A stretch of DNA of 42,827 bases, taken from the NCBI RefSeq assembly GCF_029813115.1, contig NZ_JAPZDS010000022.1:1-42827 (forward strand). Reading direction: 5' to 3'. The DNA comes from Aureimonas sp. SK2. GTDB lineage: Bacteria > Pseudomonadota > Alphaproteobacteria > Rhizobiales > Rhizobiaceae. The notes under the pieces were generated by a model that was given only the letters and a program-made list of their open reading frames with translations, did no database searches and was not told where the DNA came from. Both the position numbers and the translations under genes were made by a program. This document shows, piece by piece, positions 1 through 7,974 of this stretch. Each line of letters opens with the position of its first letter. Position 1 is the stretch's first letter.

Positions 1-645
1 TCGTCCTATGTCGAGGTCATGCAGAAATACGGCCCCCCGGGCTCGGCCTCCAACGGCTTCAACGAGAATCTCTCGCTGTTCAGCCAGGGCAAGTGCGGCC
101 TCTGGATCGACGCGACGAGCCTCGGCTCCTTCGTGACCAACCCGAGCCAGAGCCAGGTCGCCGACAAGGTCGGCTTCACGGCGGCGCCCTGCGGCATCGA
201 CAACTGCCCGAATGGCGGGGCCAACTGGCTCTGGGCCTGGTCGCTCGCGATTCCCGCGTCTTCCCAGAAGAAGGAAGCCGCCGAGACCTTCATCGCCTGG
301 GCGACGGATGCCGACTATCAGAAGCTCGTCGCGGAGAAGGAAGGCTGGGGCAACGTGCCTCCGGGCACGCGCACCGCGCTCTACGAGAACGAGAACTATC
401 TGAAGGCCGCGCCCTTCGCCGCCGAGACGCTGCGCTCCATGAACGCCGCCGACCCCTCGGCCGGGCCGGACAAGCCCTATGTCGGCCTGCAGTTCGCCGC
501 GATCCCCGAGTTCCAGGGTCTCGGCACGGCCGTCGGTCAGCTGATCGCAGGCGCCCTGTCCGGACAGCAGAGCGTCGACCAGGCGCTCGCCGCGGCGCAG
601 GCTCAGGCGACGCGTGAGATGACCCGCGCCGGCTACATCAAGTAG
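1..645 (+). CDS. smoE: Polyol ABC transporter substrate-binding protein, 5'-truncated
   Basis: Open reading frame continuing from the window edge, so only the C-terminal 214 residues are visible. Family 1 extracellular solute-binding proteins capture sugars or polyols in the periplasm and deliver them to an ABC permease. The visible part has the family's ligand-lobe features: a GxNWLWAWSLAIP segment, the 'KKEAAETFIAWATD' helix and a C-terminal helix ending in GYIK. It is followed by a dehydrogenase strongly resembling SmoS, which points to a SmoE-type sorbitol/mannitol/galactitol binding protein. The permease and ATPase genes are not in the window; I infer that they lie upstream. A strong hairpin follows the stop codon. 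The family call is firm; the substrate is inferred from context. Confidence 0.8.
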   Translation, partial: SSYVEVMQKYGPPGSASNGFNENLSLFSQGKCGLWIDATSLGSFVTNPSQSQVADKVGFTAAPCGIDNCPNGGANWLWAWSLAIPASSQKKEAAETFIAWATDADYQKLVAEKEGWGNVPPGTRTALYENENYLKAAPFAAETLRSMNAADPSAGPDKPYVGLQFAAIPEFQGLGTAVGQLIAGALSGQQSVDQALAAAQAQATREMTRAGYIK

Positions 646-654
646 CGAACCGAC

Positions 655-681
655 GGACGCCGGAGCCCGTCTCCGGCGTCC
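655..681 (+). terminator. Intercistronic hairpin after the polyol-binding-protein gene
   Basis: Perfect 11-bp inverted repeat (655-665 and 671-681, GGACGCCGGAG / CTCCGGCGTCC) with a 5-nt loop. It begins 9 nt after the stop codon. A T5 run lies about 13 nt further on (695-699), not directly at the stem base. Such structures between a binding-protein gene and downstream genes commonly act as partial terminators or as 3'-end stabilisers, keeping binding-protein mRNA in excess. That role is inferred here. Confidence 0.65.
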
Positions 682-717
682 ATCGCCGCACCCCTTTTTC
701 CGTCAGGACCAATTGCC

Positions 718-1488
718 ATGAAACTCGAGGGTAAGACCGCACTCATCACGGGCGGCGCCCGCGGCATCGGGCTGGGCTTCGCGCGAGCCTTCGTGCGCGA
801 AGGTGCCCGCGTCGTGATCGCCGACGTCAACATCGAGCGGGCCACGCAGGCGGCCGGCGAGATCGGCGATCAGGCCAGTGCGGTGAAGCTCGACGTGACC
901 GACCTCGCCTCGATCGAGGCGGTCGTCGCCGAGGTCGACCGGACGCATGGCGGGATCGACATTCTCGTCAACAACGCCGCCATCTTCGACATGGCGCCGA
1001 TCACCGACATCACCGAGGAGAGCTACGAGCGCGTCTTCTCCGTCAACCTGAAGGGTCCGCTCTTCATGATGAAGGCGGTGTCCAACGCGATGATCGCGCG
1101 GGGGCGCGGCGGCAAGATCATCAACATGGCCAGCCAGGCCGGGCGCCGGGGCGAGGCGCTGGTGCTGATGTACTGCGCCTCAAAGGCCGCCATCATCTCC
1201 GCCACGCAGTCGGCCGCGCTTGCCCTCGTCAAGCACGGCATCCAGGTCAACGCGATCGCGCCGGGCGTCGTCGACGGCGAGCACTGGGATCAGGTCGACG
1301 CCGCCTTCGCCAAGTGGGAAGGGCTCGCTCCCGGCGCCAAGAAGGCGGCCGTCGCCAAGGAGGTGCCGATCGGACGCTTTGCGACGCCCGAGGACATCGC
1401 GGGGCTCGCCGTCTTCCTCGCCTCGTCCGACAGCGACTACATTCTGGCGCAGACCTACAATGTCGACGGCGGAAACTGGATGAGTTGA
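718..1488 (+). CDS. smoS: Sorbitol/galactitol dehydrogenase (SDR family)
   Basis: A 256-residue classical short-chain dehydrogenase. The cofactor motif TGGARGIG is at residues 11-18, NNAA at 85-88, and the catalytic set is N110, S139, Y152 and K156 (YCASK). The segments GRRGEALV and QVNAIAPGVVDGEHWD, and the C-terminus QTYNVDGGNWMS, match what I know of the SmoS sorbitol dehydrogenase family. Family members oxidise D-sorbitol to D-fructose and galactitol to D-tagatose with NAD. The tagatose-type kinase and 4-epimerase genes downstream would consume the tagatose. The gene lies 72 bp after the binding-protein gene, behind a hairpin. The SmoS-like call is strong; which polyol dominates cannot be told. 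Confidence 0.88.
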   Translation: MKLEGKTALITGGARGIGLGFARAFVREGARVVIADVNIERATQAAGEIGDQASAVKLDVTDLASIEAVVAEVDRTHGGIDILVNNAAIFDMAPITDITEESYERVFSVNLKGPLFMMKAVSNAMIARGRGGKIINMASQAGRRGEALVLMYCASKAAIISATQSAALALVKHGIQVNAIAPGVVDGEHWDQVDAAFAKWEGLAPGAKKAAVAKEVPIGRFATPEDIAGLAVFLASSDSDYILAQTYNVDGGNWMS

Positions 1489-1529
1489 GTTCGGCCGGCA
1501 TTCGGAGCCGGTAGGGGAAGGGGTTCGTC

Positions 1530-2585
1530 GTGGCTCGCAAGCAGACCCTGCCGGAGGCGCCGCTTCGCACGATGGAGGAGTTCTCAGCCTTCGTCGGCCT
1601 GTCCCGGCCGACCGTGTCGAAGTTCTTCAACGATCCCTCGACCCTGAAGGAGACGACGCGCCGCCGCATCGAGGAGGCGCTCGCCGCCTCCGGCTTCAAC
1701 CGCAACCTCCTAGCCGCCAATCTCGGCCGTAGCCGTTCCAGCATCGTCGGCGTGATCGTGCCCGACACGGCCGACCCCTTCTATGCCGCCCTGACGCGGC
1801 GGGTGCAGGGGATGGCGCAGGACGCCGGGTTCCAGGCCTTCGTCCTGTCGTCGGACGGCGACATGGCGAAGGAAGCGCAGGCGGTGCGGACGCTGTCGTC
1901 CATGAACGTCGCGGGCGCGGTGGTTGCCCCGCTGGAGGCCGAAGCCGACGGATCGTCGGACGCGCTCGGCCGGCTGGAGACCGATATCCCGCTCGTCTAT
2001 GTCGATTCGGCCCCCGCAGGCCCCGCGGCCTTCGTCGGCACCGACAACCGGCGCTCCTTCGACCTGATCGTCGCGCATCTGCTGGCGTCCGGCACGCCCC
2101 CGGTCTTTCTCGGGATGCCGGCGGTGAACGCCAACGCGACCGCGCGCCGGAAGGCCTACGATGCCGCGATGCGCGCACAGGGCCTGGAGCCGCAGCACAT
2201 GCCGCTGCCCGCGACGGGCGGCTGGGACTTCGAGCGCTTCGGGCACGAGGCGATGGAGATGGCGATCGCCGAAGACCGGGCCGCGGGGCGCACGGTGCTC
2301 TGCGCCAACGACCGCCTGGCCTTCGGCGCGCTGGCCGCCGCCTGGGGCGCAGGCCTGCGGGTCGGCGGGGAGGCGGGATGCGACCTGCGCATCGCCGGCC
2401 ACGACGACCATCCGCTGTCCCGCTACACCTGCCCGCCGCTCACCACGGTGGCGCAGGATTTCGACGAGATCGGCCGCCGGGCGATCGAGATCCTGCTGCG
2501 GCGGATGAACGAGGGCGCGCCGGACGATCCGTCCGAAGACGTCGTGCTGCTCGGCGCGGCGGTGGTGCAACGCCGGTCGGCCTGA
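1530..2585 (+). CDS. LacI-family transcriptional regulator of the polyol operon
   Basis: A 351-residue protein with a GTG start preceded by a purine-rich GGGGAAGGGG. The N-terminal LacI helix-turn-helix and hinge are at about residues 14-65 (SAFVGLSRPTVSKFFNDP...RRRIEEALAASGFNRN). A periplasmic-binding-protein-like sensor domain follows from SSIVGVIVPD near residue 70 to the end. It lies inside the polyol operon between the dehydrogenase and the kinase, so it is probably the local repressor and responds to a polyol, ketose or sugar phosphate. I found no convincing operator in the visible DNA; it may lie upstream of the window. The family is certain; the effector is unknown. Confidence 0.88.
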   Translation: MARKQTLPEAPLRTMEEFSAFVGLSRPTVSKFFNDPSTLKETTRRRIEEALAASGFNRNLLAANLGRSRSSIVGVIVPDTADPFYAALTRRVQGMAQDAGFQAFVLSSDGDMAKEAQAVRTLSSMNVAGAVVAPLEAEADGSSDALGRLETDIPLVYVDSAPAGPAAFVGTDNRRSFDLIVAHLLASGTPPVFLGMPAVNANATARRKAYDAAMRAQGLEPQHMPLPATGGWDFERFGHEAMEMAIAEDRAAGRTVLCANDRLAFGALAAAWGAGLRVGGEAGCDLRIAGHDDHPLSRYTCPPLTTVAQDFDEIGRRAIEILLRRMNEGAPDDPSEDVVLLGAAVVQRRSA

Positions 2586-2610
2586 AACCGACGAGCAAGG
2601 GAGTGAAGGA

Positions 2611-3576
2611 ATGGATCCCACGGGATCGAAGCTGCTGGTGACCGCCGGCGAGATCGTGGTCGAGATCATGGCAACCCAGATCGGCCAGACCTTCCTGGAG
2701 CCCGGACCGCTCGTCGGCCCGTTCCCCTCCGGCGCGCCGGCGATCTTCATCGACCAGGCCGCGCGGCTCGGCCAGGCCTGCGGCATGATCGCGGCAGTCG
2801 GCGACGACGACTTCGGCACGCTGAACGTCGAACGCCTCGAGGCCAGCGGTGTCGACGTCTCCGCCGTCGCGCGTCTGCCCGGCGTTCCGACCGGCACGGC
2901 CTTCGTGCGCTACGCCGCCGACGGCAGCCGCGCCTTCGTCTTCAACATCCCCTTGAGCGCGTCGGGCCATATCGCGACGACGCCCGAGGCGACGGCGCTG
3001 CTCGGCCGGGCCGACCACGTCCATGTCATGGGATCGTCGCTCTTCTCGCCGGCGGTGATCGCCGTGGTCGAGGACGCGGTCCGCACGGTGAAGGCACGGG
3101 GCGGAACGGTGTCGTTCGACCCCAACATCCGGCGGGAGATGCTGGATTCGCCCGGCATGCGCGAGGCCCTGTCCTCGGTCCTCGCTTCCTGCGACCTCTT
3201 CCTGCCAAGCGGCTCCGAGCTGTTCCTGTTCACGCGGGCGCAGGACGAGGAGGGCGCCGTCGCCGAGCTTCTTCAACGCGGCGTTTCCACCGTGGTGCTG
3301 AAGAAGGGCGCCGAAGGGGCGGTCCATTACGACCGCGCCGGGCGGACCGCGATGCCTGCCTTCGCCGTGGAGGAGATTGATCCGACCGGGGCGGGGGACT
3401 GCTTCGGCGCGGGCTTCGTCTCCGCCTGGCTGCGCGGCGCGCCGCCGGCCGAATGCCTGCAGATCGCCAACGCCTGCGGCGCTCTCGCGGTCGGCGCCAA
3501 GGGTCCGATGGCGGGCACGGGGACGCTGGCCGAGGTGCAGGCGATGATCGCTTCGGCCGGAGGAACGGGCGCATGA
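2611..3576 (+). CDS. PfkB-family ketose kinase, probable D-tagatose 6-kinase
   Basis: A 321-residue ribokinase/PfkB-fold kinase. The C-terminal signature DPTGAGD is at residues 257-263, with D263 as the predicted catalytic base, followed by CFGAGF. The N-terminal substrate-side glycines and the PTGTAFV segment (93-99) are also present. Proteins of this type next to a SmoS-like dehydrogenase and a GatZ-like protein act as tagatose kinases in Agrobacterium galactitol/altritol catabolism, phosphorylating D-tagatose to D-tagatose 6-phosphate with ATP. Its stop overlaps the next start (ATGA), indicating translational coupling. The PfkB call is certain. Tagatose specificity is inferred from context; fructose or another 2-ketose is possible. 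Confidence 0.82.
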   Translation: MDPTGSKLLVTAGEIVVEIMATQIGQTFLEPGPLVGPFPSGAPAIFIDQAARLGQACGMIAAVGDDDFGTLNVERLEASGVDVSAVARLPGVPTGTAFVRYAADGSRAFVFNIPLSASGHIATTPEATALLGRADHVHVMGSSLFSPAVIAVVEDAVRTVKARGGTVSFDPNIRREMLDSPGMREALSSVLASCDLFLPSGSELFLFTRAQDEEGAVAELLQRGVSTVVLKKGAEGAVHYDRAGRTAMPAFAVEEIDPTGAGDCFGAGFVSAWLRGAPPAECLQIANACGALAVGAKGPMAGTGTLAEVQAMIASAGGTGA

Positions 3577-4859
3577 CCACGGCCACCGAACGCTTCGCCC
3601 GGATCGCGGAGCGCTACGCCGCCGGCGAACCCGCCGGCATTTGCTCCGTCTGCTCGGCGCACCGGCTGGTGATCGAGGCGGCCCTGCGCCACGGCCTGGC
3701 GCGGGGCTCGGACGTCCTGATCGAGGCGACCTGCAATCAGGTCAACCAGGACGGCGGCTATACCGGCATGACGCCTGCCGATTTTCGCCGGTTCGTCGAG
3801 GACATCGCCGCCGATGTCGACTTCCCGCTCGACCGGCTGGTGCTGGGCGGCGACCATCTCGGCCCCAACCCCTGGAAGGCGTTGCCGGCGAGCCAGGCGA
3901 TGGCGAAGGCCGAGACCATGATCGCGGCCTTCGCCGAGGCCGGGTTCACCAAGCTCCATCTCGACACGTCCATGGGCTGCGCCGGCGAGCCGGTGGCGCT
4001 GGCCGACGAGGTCGTGGCCGAGCGGGCGGCGCGCCTCGCCGGGGCGGCGGAACGGGTTGCGCGCGCGCGGGGCGGGAGCCTTCCTGTCTATGTCGTCGGC
4101 ACCGAGGTTCCGGTGCCGGGCGGCGCGCTGGAAGCGCTGGACCATCTCGCCGTCACGACACCGGAGTCGGCCCGGCGCACCATCGCGGTGCACCGCGAGG
4201 CCTTTGCCGCCGCCGGTCTGTCGGACGCCTTCGGACGAGCCGTCGGTGCCGTGGTGCAGCCGGGCGTCGAGTTCGGCAATGCCGAGGTCGTGGCCTACCA
4301 GCCGGCGGAGGCGCGCGCCCTTTCGGCGACGCTGCGCGAGCTGCCCGGCTTCGTCTTCGAGGCCCATTCCACCGACTACCAGCCCATGGCCGCGCTGGCC
4401 GCGCTCGTGCGCGACGGGTTCGTGATCCTCAAGGTCGGTCCCTGGCTGACCTTCGCGCTGCGCGAGGCGCTTTATGGCCTTTCGGCCATCGCCGACGTCC
4501 TCGTTCCGGCGGACGGCGAGGAGCCGCTGCCCGCGACGATGGAGCGGGTGATGCTGGCCGCGCCGGACAACTGGCAGAAGTACTATCCCGGCGACGAGAT
4601 CGAGCAGCGGCTCCAGCGCCACTATTCGTTCAGCGACCGCGTCCGCTACTACTGGCCGGAGCCCAAGGCCAAGGCGGCGGTCGATCGTCTCCTGGCAAGG
4701 CTCGGCGATCGGGAGATCCCCCTGCCGCTGATCAGCCAGCATCTCGGCCAGCTCTATGCCGGCGTGGAAGCGGGCGCGACGCCGGCGCGGGCGCGACCGC
4801 TGCTCCTGGCGAGCGTGACGCGGGTCCTCGACATCTATGCGGAGGCTATCCGGAGCTGA
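3573..4859 (+). CDS. GatZ/KbaZ-like D-tagatose-6-phosphate 4-epimerase
   Basis: A 428-residue protein of the family once called the non-catalytic subunit of class II tagatose-bisphosphate aldolase; E. coli GatZ and KbaZ are about 420-426 residues. Hallmarks are GICSVCSAH near residue 21, EATCNQVNQDGGYTGM near 51, LGGDHLGPNPW near 90, HLDTSMGC near 130 and FEAHSTDYQ near 264. In Agrobacterium, family members without an aldolase partner epimerise D-tagatose 6-phosphate to D-fructose 6-phosphate at C4. No GatY/KbaY aldolase is present here, which supports that reading. It overlaps the kinase by 4 nt. I chose the ATG at 3573 over an upstream in-frame extension because of the overlap and the family length. 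Confidence 0.85.
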   Translation: MTTATERFARIAERYAAGEPAGICSVCSAHRLVIEAALRHGLARGSDVLIEATCNQVNQDGGYTGMTPADFRRFVEDIAADVDFPLDRLVLGGDHLGPNPWKALPASQAMAKAETMIAAFAEAGFTKLHLDTSMGCAGEPVALADEVVAERAARLAGAAERVARARGGSLPVYVVGTEVPVPGGALEALDHLAVTTPESARRTIAVHREAFAAAGLSDAFGRAVGAVVQPGVEFGNAEVVAYQPAEARALSATLRELPGFVFEAHSTDYQPMAALAALVRDGFVILKVGPWLTFALREALYGLSAIADVLVPADGEEPLPATMERVMLAAPDNWQKYYPGDEIEQRLQRHYSFSDRVRYYWPEPKAKAAVDRLLARLGDREIPLPLISQHLGQLYAGVEAGATPARARPLLLASVTRVLDIYAEAIRS

Positions 4860-5072
4860 CAGCCGGAAGCCCTCGCCGCGCCTTCGCCGCAGCGGGCGAA
4901 TGGTCATCCGCGCCGGGAGAGGTCGGCGAGGGGATCGCGAGCGTTCATCTCGACGTCGCGCAGGCGATCGCGGAGCTCGTCCCCGATCGATGGAGGCCTG
5001 AAGACGCTCGGAAAGCGGCGGCGCCCATGTCTAGCCGGCGCATCATCCGTAATCCTCCGGTAATGAGTTGGG

Positions 5073-5111
5073 GGCGCCGATGCCATTTTGGCGCCTTGGC
5101 GCCGTTGCCAT
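5073..5111 (+). repeat. GGCGCC direct repeats upstream of the DUF6894 gene
   Basis: A 14-mer GGCGCCGATGCCAT at 5073-5086 recurs with one mismatch (GGCGCCGTTGCCAT) at 5098-5111. A third GGCGCC lies between them at 5090-5095. They end 23 bp before the start codon. They could be part of a promoter or operator, or a small RNA structure, since GGCGCC is self-complementary. No role is known. Confidence 0.45.
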
Positions 5112-5134
5112 CTCCCTCCAAACGGGGACGCACC

Positions 5135-5458
5135 ATGCCACGCTTCTTTTTCCACCTCTTCGACGGCAGCGAGGTCGTGAGCGATCCCGAGGGCATGGAA
5201 CTCGCGGGCCTTTGCGAAGCCAAGACGGAGGCGAGGGCCGACTGCCGCGGCTTCGCCGTGGAGGAACTGCGATCCGGGCGGCCCTTTCCGATCTGGTCGG
5301 CCGTGGAGATCTGCGACGGCGACGGACGGGTCGTCCACAGGGAATGGTGTCGCAGTCTCATCCCGATGACGCCGATCGACCATCTCCGCGACCCGGTGGC
5401 GGCCGAAGACGCCCAGCGTCAGGCGGCCCGAGGCAGTCGGCCGGGGGCGGGGTCGTAG
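5135..5458 (+). CDS. DUF6894 family small protein
   Basis: A 107-residue protein starting PRFFFHLFDG, followed by an acidic stretch, a helical region and a WSAVEICDGDGRVV strand. This is the compact pattern of the DUF6894 family, which is abundant in Hyphomicrobiales and has no known function. There is no signal peptide or membrane segment. The last 40 bp overlap the 3' end of the convergent dehydrogenase gene. The start sits behind AACGGGGACGC. Upstream are three GGCGCC palindromes. The family recognition is from memory of the pattern; the function is unknown. Confidence 0.72.
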   Translation: MPRFFFHLFDGSEVVSDPEGMELAGLCEAKTEARADCRGFAVEELRSGRPFPIWSAVEICDGDGRVVHREWCRSLIPMTPIDHLRDPVAAEDAQRQAARGSRPGAGS

Positions 5459-6522
5459 ACCCGCCCGAAACGGTTGGCGAGAAAGGCGCCGAGGTCGATC
5501 TCCTCCTGCCGGACGAATCCGCGCGCCGGCAGGGCACCGGCGGCCAAGAGGTCCAGCACCGTGGCGATGCCGGCCGCCGTGGTGATCTGGATGGCGCTCA
5601 TGCGCCGTCCGCCGAGCGTGTCGGCATAGACCTTGTTGGCGTAGGTTTCCTGCAGATAGCGGCCCTCGCGCCAGCCGCAGACGGTGACGAACACGATCAC
5701 CACGTCCTGCATCGTCGCGGGTAGGGCGTTCTCAAACAGGTCCTTCAGGACCTCGCGACGGTTCTTCAGATTGAAGTCGTTGAGCAGTGCCTTGATGATC
5801 GCCTGGTGGCCGGGATAGCGGATCGTCCGGTAGTTGAGGGTCCGCACGCGGCCCTCCAGCGACTTGGCGAGCGTGCCGAGACCGCCCGACGTGTTGAAAG
5901 CCTCGTAGGTGACGCCGTCGAGCGAGAACTCCTCGCGCTCCTCCATGGCCGGGACGCTGATCAGCCGGCCCTCGACCACGGCCTCGCAGGGCTCGATGTA
6001 CTCGTTGATGAGCCCGTCCGTGCTCCAGGTCAGGTTGTAGTTCAAGGCGTTCGACGGATATTGCGGCAAGGCGCCGACCCGCATGCGCACGCTGTCGAGC
6101 TTGTCGAAGCGTTTGGCCAGATCCTGCGCGACGATCGAGATGAAACCGGGCGCGAGGCCGCACTGGGGGATGAAGGCGGTGGTAGCGCCTTCGGCCAGGC
6201 CCTCGACCATGCGGGTGGTCGCGACGTCCTCGGTGAGATCGAGATAGTGGACGCCGGCCGCGCGCGCGCCCTGCGCGATCCGCCCCGTCAGGTGGAAGGG
6301 CGCGGCGGAGAGAACGGCGAACCGGCCCGCCAGCGCGTCCGGTAGGGCCTGCGGATCGCAGATGTCGAGAACGCGCGTCGAGACCGCCGGATGGGCCTCG
6401 ATCTTGGCGAGCTGGTCGGCACTGCGATCGGCGACGACGACGCGGTAGTCGCCCGAGCCGGCCAGCATATGCGCGATCGCCCCGCCGATTTTGCCGGCCC
6501 CGATCACCACCACGTCCTTCAT
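5419..6522 (-). CDS. Saccharopine dehydrogenase-family oxidoreductase, L-lysine 6-dehydrogenase-like
   Basis: A 367-residue NAD(P)-dependent oxidoreductase. The Rossmann motif GAGKIGG lies near residue 8. GVHYLDLTED, IPQCGLAPGFISI, YEAFNTSGGLGTL and NYRTIRYPGH correspond in order and spacing to the blocks I recall from the Geobacillus L-lysine 6-dehydrogenase (IIPDLGVAPGMINIL, LEAFHTSGG, YKTIRYRGH). Those enzymes oxidise the epsilon-amino group of lysine to the semialdehyde with loss of ammonia. I chose the start at 6522 for its AGGAGG ribosome site; a 19-codon upstream extension is less likely. An Lrp/AsnC regulator is divergent, as is usual for amino-acid catabolic genes. The family is certain; the lysine substrate is inferred. 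Confidence 0.78.
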   Translation of the reverse strand: MKDVVVIGAGKIGGAIAHMLAGSGDYRVVVADRSADQLAKIEAHPAVSTRVLDICDPQALPDALAGRFAVLSAAPFHLTGRIAQGARAAGVHYLDLTEDVATTRMVEGLAEGATTAFIPQCGLAPGFISIVAQDLAKRFDKLDSVRMRVGALPQYPSNALNYNLTWSTDGLINEYIEPCEAVVEGRLISVPAMEEREEFSLDGVTYEAFNTSGGLGTLAKSLEGRVRTLNYRTIRYPGHQAIIKALLNDFNLKNRREVLKDLFENALPATMQDVVIVFVTVCGWREGRYLQETYANKVYADTLGGRRMSAIQITTAAGIATVLDLLAAGALPARGFVRQEEIDLGAFLANRFGRVYDPAPGRLPRAA

Positions 6523-6654
6523 GCCGTCCTCCTCGCGAACCGAATGGAATGAGGCGAGTGTAAGGAGGAGGGACACCGTTCATAGCGTCGAGTTGCACGA
6601 TTGGGCGCCCGCTTCTATGCAATCCGACAAGACGAATTGGGCTGGGTGTCGGGA

Positions 6655-7089
6655 ATGGTGGAGCTGACGGCGAAGGACCGGGACCTCCTGGCGCTGCTCG
6701 GGCAGAACGCCCGGATGCCCGTGGCGACGCTGGCGAAACGGCTCGCCGTCTCCCGCACCACGGCGCAGGCCCGGCTGGAACGGTTGGAGCGGCTCGGCGT
6801 GATCGAGGGCTACGGGCTTCGTCTGTCCGAGGCCTACGCCTCCGGTCTGGTGCGGGCGCATGTGCTGATCACGATCGCGCCCAAGTCGCTGGCGCAGGTG
6901 GCCGCCGCGATCGAAAGGGTGCAGGCCGTCACCGAACTGCATTCGATCAGCGGCGCGTTCGACCTCATCGCGATGATCGCCGCCCCCTCCATCGCCGAGC
7001 TCGACCGCTGGATCGACGAGATCGGCGGGATCGACGGCGTGGAACGGACGCAGTCCTCCATCATCCTCTCGACGCGGATCTCGCGCTGA
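6655..7089 (+). CDS. Lrp/AsnC-family transcriptional regulator
   Basis: A 144-residue protein from the ATG at 6655; TTG and GTG starts at 6601, 6637 and 6646 are possible, but the family begins at the LTAKDRDLLALL helix. The winged helix-turn-helix is at about residues 4-50 (ARMPVATLAKRLAVSRTTAQARLERLERLGVIEGY). A RAM/AsnC ligand-binding domain follows (GAFDLIAMIAAP, then RTQSSIILSTRI at the end). It is divergent from the lysine-dehydrogenase-like gene with 132 bp between starts, so it most likely controls that gene in response to an amino acid. No clear Lrp box was resolved. The family is certain; the target is inferred. Confidence 0.85.
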   Translation: MVELTAKDRDLLALLGQNARMPVATLAKRLAVSRTTAQARLERLERLGVIEGYGLRLSEAYASGLVRAHVLITIAPKSLAQVAAAIERVQAVTELHSISGAFDLIAMIAAPSIAELDRWIDEIGGIDGVERTQSSIILSTRISR

Positions 7090-7107
7090 AGGACGGGAAA
7101 AGGAAGT

Positions 7108-7154
7108 GGACGCCATGCGGGCGCGCCACGCCACGTCGCGCCCGCATGGCGTCC
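7108..7154 (+). terminator. Long perfect inverted repeat after the Lrp-family gene
   Basis: Perfect 18-bp arms (7108-7125 and 7137-7154) with an 11-nt loop. It starts 18 nt after the Lrp-family stop codon. There is no T-tract, so it is not a canonical intrinsic terminator. It could still end or protect the upstream transcript, or be a dispersed palindromic element. The next gene begins 44 bp later on the same strand. Confidence 0.6.
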
Positions 7155-7197
7155 TCGGCGATGGAAGTGCCGATCGCCGGATGATATCTGCCGAGGC

Positions 7198-7914
7198 GTG
7201 TCGATCGAACCTCCACCCGAACCGCAGGGCGCCCGCCGGGAGCCGGCTGTCCGACCGCCGGAAACGGCGCTCTACGCGCCCGTGAAGGCCTTCCTCGAAA
7301 CCCTCGGCTTCGCCGTGAAGGGCGAGGTCGGCGGCTGCGATCTTCTGGGCGTGCGCGAGGGGGAGCCGCCGGTGCTCGTGGTCTGCGAACTCAAGCAGAC
7401 CTTCAACCTGGAACTCGTGCTGCAGGCGGTGGATCGCGCAAGCGCGTGCGACGAAGTGTGGCTCGCGGCTCGGCTGTCGTCGCGCGGCAAGGGACGCGAG
7501 GCGGATGCGCGTTTCCGCAACCTGTGCCGGCGCCTCGGCTTCGGCCTTCTGGGCGTCGGTGTGGACGACGGCGTCCACGTCCTTCTCGGCCCCGCGGCGC
7601 CGATGCCCCGGCGCGACCCGAAGCGACGCTCGCGCCTCCTCGACGAGCACCGGCGCCGGCAGGGTGATCCCGTCGTCGGGGGCGGCTCGCGCATGCCGGT
7701 GATGACCGCCTATCGCCAGCAAGCGCTCGTCTGCGCCCGCGCCTTGGCCGAGGGGGCGCTTCGCCCGCGCGACCTGGCTGGAAAGGTCCCGAAGGCCGCC
7801 GCCATCCTGCGTCGCAACGTCTACGGCTGGTTCGAGCGCACCGGCCACGGGGTCTACTCGCTCACGCCCGCCGACCGCGAGGCGTTGGCCCGATGGCCCG
7901 CCGTGCAGCTCTGA
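7198..7914 (+). CDS. DUF2161 family protein with PD-(D/E)XK nuclease-like fold
   Basis: A 238-residue protein with a GTG start and only a weak ribosome site (GAGG close to the start). Residues about 28-110 carry the nuclease-like core: APVKAFLETLGFAVKGEVGGCDLLGV, then VVCELKQTF, giving the D...ExK pattern of PD-(D/E)XK folds, followed by a helix with QAVDRA. The C-terminal part (about 160-238) holds a small helical domain (ALRPRDLAGKVPKAAAILRRNVYGWFERTGHGVYSLT) resembling a winged helix. This is the architecture of DUF2161. The DNA or other phosphodiester target is unknown. No restriction or defence partner is adjacent. Confidence 0.75.
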   Translation: MSIEPPPEPQGARREPAVRPPETALYAPVKAFLETLGFAVKGEVGGCDLLGVREGEPPVLVVCELKQTFNLELVLQAVDRASACDEVWLAARLSSRGKGREADARFRNLCRRLGFGLLGVGVDDGVHVLLGPAAPMPRRDPKRRSRLLDEHRRRQGDPVVGGGSRMPVMTAYRQQALVCARALAEGALRPRDLAGKVPKAAAILRRNVYGWFERTGHGVYSLTPADREALARWPAVQL

Positions 7915-7974
7915 CCCCTTGCTACCGCGAGGTCGCAGTCCATAACCCCGACGCATGGAACGGAGAGCCCGCGC

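Noticed and set aside
4904-5383. Minus-strand 159-codon frame before the DUF6894 gene, ending in a helical-looking tail
   Set aside because: It overlaps the DUF6894 gene antisense and lacks a ribosome site or recognisable domain. The tail alone is not enough.
3641-5458. A 605-codon open frame across the epimerase gene into the DUF6894 gene
   Set aside because: It is a shadow frame of arginine/glycine-rich composition over the epimerase. Only its last 107 codons, from the ATG at 5135, form a real protein.
7198-7914. DUF2161 nuclease-fold gene as part of a defence system
   Set aside because: It has no methyltransferase, helicase, toxin or other defence partner nearby and stands alone among metabolic genes.
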